Source: Rattus norvegicus
Taxonomy: Eukaryota > Chordata > Mammalia > Rodentia > Muridae
DNA length: 64,000 bases
Assembly: GCF_036323735.1 (NCBI RefSeq)
Contig: NC_086027.1
Span: 91,024,662-91,088,661, forward strand
Direction of reading: 5' to 3'
Each line of letters opens with the position of its first letter. Within the stretch, counting starts at the first letter, position 1. Made by a program: the position numbers and the translations under genes. Below, piece after piece: positions 60,872 to 64,000 of the stretch. Under the pieces are notes generated by a model. That model saw only the letters and a program-made list of their open reading frames with translations, was not told the DNA's origin and did no database searches.

Positions 60872-63271
60872 TACAGCCTGCATTAATATTGCCAACCTTA
60901 GATACAATTTTGTCAGAGAGGATCAATCCATCCCTCCTCCCCAAGCCTGTCTATTAACACCCCCATCCCCTGACAACTTTCATGTTCTGAAACTGTTAAA
61001 ATGCGTTGTGCTATCCATCATCTTGTGCTTCTGTTTCCTGTGCTTGTGCCAGCCACTCTCTAGTGCAGCATTGAGTCCCTGGGAAGCCTTTTGTCCTTCC
61101 TGTCTCCCAGCAGCCTGACACCCTTTCATGTGGAATACAGCAAGATTGCTTTTCATCAGCCAAAGTGGAATGTTGCTTTCTAGGTGGAAAAAAAATTAAA
61201 TGTTTTTAAAGATGTATTTGATTAACAGGAAAGCTGATCTGTGTAAATTAATTATAACAGTAATGATGTCATAGCCCTGTCTTTTGTTATTAACCAGGTA
61301 ATTGACCAGGAGTTTAGATGCTTATTGTAACTGACAGTTAGCAGTTTGACCTTGTGTACTGTCTGAAAGTGAAACATGCACAGTGAATGTAAATGGAGTT
61401 TGCCCACTGGGCTTCGAGTGTTGTCAGAGTGTCTGATCTTGGGATCTTAGTTTCCTCCTTTCATTACTTCTTTGTTGAAATTGCTGGCCTAGCATGTAGT
61501 CCCAAACCTGGCCTTATACGTACATCTCCCACTAAGAGCATCTGATCAAACACAGAAGTCTGTGTCCTTGAAGAGTTGTAATCAGACATGAGGCCTTGGC
61601 ACATATGGTCCAGTAACAAATATTAAAGTGAAAGGAATCTGGGTCTTTTAAAGTTTGTGTGAAGGAACTTAAGACAACTTTGGATGGCAGGACAGGGCAC
61701 ACTTGATAGATGCTTATTCCATATTGAAATTTGACCAACTAAGCTAAGAGTACTGCAGAATAATTGGGTGATGGGAACTTCAACTTTTTTCGAGTTCTGT
61801 TAAAGATAGGACTGTAAGAAACATAGAGTGGGAGTGACCACCTGACAGCTGTTCCCAGGGCGTAGCCACTCCTCTCCCCTTCATGCTGACTGTACTGTCA
61901 TCCCTGCTAGAACAGGACATACCTATTCTAAAAAATCACGATGCTCGCAGAATTACTCCAAACACTAAAGAGCTTGGAGACAGGTGATGTTAAGAGAACA
62001 AGATGGCGACCCTATATAATGGTAGCATGGTGTGCATGCACTACATGTGAGCAATGTGTACGTATTGCAGAAAACATGGCTCTCTCTGTTCAGAAAGCCT
62101 TGGGCCTAGCTTCTGAAAATGACTGCCTAGACCACAGCTCATGGCTTCCTGCCCAGTGGTGGAAAGAAGGTGGAAGCTAAGAGTGGACAGACAGCTGTGA
62201 TTGCTGGAGTCAGGATGTACCATGTGAATGAGGTGGCAGTGGGCGTTGAGGAGCGTGCCCACTCTACTGTCTGCCTTGGCTGGATGCAGATGTTTGAATG
62301 TAGCCTATGTGGAATTCTGTTCAAATGGTTCCCTCGGTAGCCAGTGAGTTGAAACACATTGCTTACTTCAAAAGATGTTTCTGCAGAACTCAGCAGACTT
62401 ACTGTTTCTGCCTTCTTCCCAGCATACCCATGTTCTCAGGGGTCTGTGTCAAAGCACAAGCTTGCCGGCTCCCCCTTCAAACCCCTTCTCCTTTGACCTA
62501 GTTTTCTTTTCCTTCAAAGCCTCAAACAAGGAAACAGCCGTAAGGTGTTCTCCGAATTGAACCTTGACTTAACTGTATTCTCCATCGAGAGGTTTGTATA
62601 TTAAGGGCACATTGCTTAAAACCATGTGTATTAGATGATATCACACACAAGCTTGTGACAAAGGACAACACTAAACTCAGATGGTTGAGGCTCTCAGCAG
62701 AAGAAACATACCTACTTTTCTGGCCCTGCGAGATTTTTCAGAAGGAGCAGAAAGGCTGAGTGATCCTTGAGAGTTAAAACTTCCACCTTTTCTGCAGTTG
62801 GACCATGATCCCATTTAAAGAAATGACACCTGATCCAGGTTATTTTTAGCTACATCCTGGCTGCCCACAAGATGAGCACTGATTGGATCTACTTCATCGT
62901 GTTTCCGGGGTAGTCATACTTTTGGAATGAGTACGCAACTGAGGATGAACTAGTGATGTGTATGTGTGTAAACTTGTCCAGTGGTCTCACTTATCTTTGA
63001 TTTGTATTTGTAGAATAACTAGATAACAGAGTAGAGATGTGTTTTTTGCTCATTTATAACAACAGATACTAGACATGGGTTTTCAAACTCTGATCTGCAA
63101 AGCAGCCTGATCTTCCAGCTCAAGAAATAGATCATTCCAGAAGTTGATGGTTTGGGGGTATCCAGAGACAGCGATGAGGGCTAAACTGACCTAGGCAGAT
63201 GTACAGAGTGTACTGTGGCCTGTGTAACCATCATTCTAATTTATTATTTTTCAAAATCCATGTTGTCTGTT

Positions 63272-63665
63272 GTGTCAGTTACTCATTGCTTGGCAAAATC
63301 CTGGAGAAGAGCAACTGAAGGAAGGAAGGAAGGAAGGAAGGAAGGAAGGAAGGAAGGAAGGAAGGAAGGAAGGAAGGAAGGGTGTCTTTTGGTTCATGCT
63401 TCCAGAGTTCATCATGGCAGAGAAGGCATAGTGACAGGAGCTTGAGGCAGCCGGTCACATCGCATCCCTGTCAGAAAGGGGGCAGCTGAGCTCTCTTCCT
63501 TTGTATTCAGTCAGGGAGCCCAGTCCACATAATGGTCCTGCTCACACACAAGGTGGGCATCCGTACTTCAGTTACCCTAATCAAGATGATCCCTCACAGA
63601 CACGCCCTGAGCTGGTCTAGGTGATTCTAGATCCTGTCAAGTTGACAGGGTTAATTAACCCTCAC
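63272..63665 (+). mobile_element. Nonautonomous DNA-transposon-like repeat with internal (GGAA)n
   Basis: Begins TGTCAGTTACTCATTGCTTG and ends CCTGTCAAGTTGACAGGG, phrases of a common rodent interspersed repeat. The superfamily (hAT-Charlie?) is not resolved. The GGAA tract sits inside it. Confidence 0.5.
63317..63382 (+). repeat. (GGAA)16 tetranucleotide repeat
   Basis: AAGG/GGAA units over 66 bp. Confidence 0.97.
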
Positions 63666-63739
63666 ATCTGGGGACCCTTGCATATTGCTCACCAATGCTA
63701 AAGCCTTTTCTTTTAATTTTGGCTTGTGTGTCTGGTTGT

Positions 63740-64000
63740 TTGAGTAGGAAGAGCCCTCCTCAACTCAAATGTTTGAATGCTTAAGCTCATAAGGAGTGGC
63801 ACATTAGGAGTTGTAACCTTGTTGGAGTAGGTGTGTCTTTGTTGGAAAAAAATGTGTCACTAAGGGATGTGCTTCAAAATCTCAGAAGCTCAAGTGACCT
63901 GCTGTTTTCTCCTGCTGCCTAGGGACCCAGTTGTTAGAACTCTCAGGTCTTTCTCTAGCACCACGTCTGCCTGTACACTGCCATGCTTCTCGCCATGATA
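63740..64000 (+). mobile_element. DNA-transposon-like repeat (URR1-like, tentative), cut by the window end
   Basis: AACCTTGTTGGAGTAGGTGT, a CTGCTGCCTAGGGA block and TGCCATGCTTCTCGCCATGA follow the same family order as 45266-45625. Confidence 0.5.

Larger units (their letters stand above)
53676..64000 (+). other. Rhbdd1: Probable Rhbdd1 first intron (partial)
   Basis: About 10 kb with no recognisable coding exon and no rhomboid-like reading frame. It contains a T21 run, B1 and B3 SINEs, a pentanucleotide repeat, a GGAA tract and DNA-transposon-like repeats at the end. Nothing was recognised in 54360-54830, 54970-57580, 57690-60250, 60440-60800 and 60880-63270. Confidence 0.5.

Noticed and set aside
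63317..63382. CRISPR-like regular array
   Set aside because: Simple GGAA tandem repeat without spacers; no CRISPR expected in a rodent genome.
53676..64000. Rhbdd1 coding exon
   Set aside because: No reading frame resembles a rhomboid protease N-terminus or its membrane segments, so only a noncoding first exon is proposed.

Overview
This is mammalian genomic DNA, almost certainly from rat (Rattus norvegicus). The evidence is a single-exon insulin receptor substrate 1 gene encoding exactly 1235 residues, in which every classical rat IRS-1 tyrosine number (460, 608, 628, 658, 727, 895, 939, 987, 1010, 1172, 1222) falls on the expected motif. In addition there is a young rat-type ID (BC1-derived) SINE, together with B1, B2, B3, B4, L1 and MaLR debris and many long (CA)n and (CT)n tracts. 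No bacterial, plasmid or phage content was seen.

Layout. Positions 1-24989 are read as the large Irs1 intron (Irs1 runs on the minus strand). It carries SINEs, a truncated L1, an LTR remnant, microsatellites and one unexpected intronic CpG island (about 20985-21720) containing a 24-bp perfect palindrome built from two opposed CCAAT boxes. Positions 24990-28718 hold the Irs1 coding exon: the stop codon is followed 21 nt later by a good splice donor, so the rest of the 3' UTR lies on an exon outside the window. About 28719-30230 is the Irs1 5' UTR and TATA-less CpG-island promoter, which has several upstream ORFs, one overlapping the IRS1 start codon.

Positions 30230-53500 are the intergenic interval, filled with SINEs, ancient L1 3' ends, three MaLR LTR fragments, the ID insertion and simple repeats. 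At about 53500-53930 a second CpG island with NRF1-like and ETS motifs and a splice donor marks a plus-strand promoter and noncoding first exon. By mammalian gene order (IRS1 next to RHBDD1, with their 5' ends facing each other) this is best explained as Rhbdd1; no Rhbdd1 coding exon was found, so that name rests on synteny. Positions 53676-64000 would be its first intron.

Function. IRS1 is the cytosolic docking protein that links insulin and IGF1 receptors to PI3-kinase, GRB2 and SHP2. RHBDD1 is an unrelated ER rhomboid protease; the two promoters are divergent and about 23 kb apart. Nearly all other open reading frames are spurious: antisense to IRS1, inside CpG islands, or inside microsatellites. 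Repeat family names come from remembered consensus sequences and boundaries are approximate.
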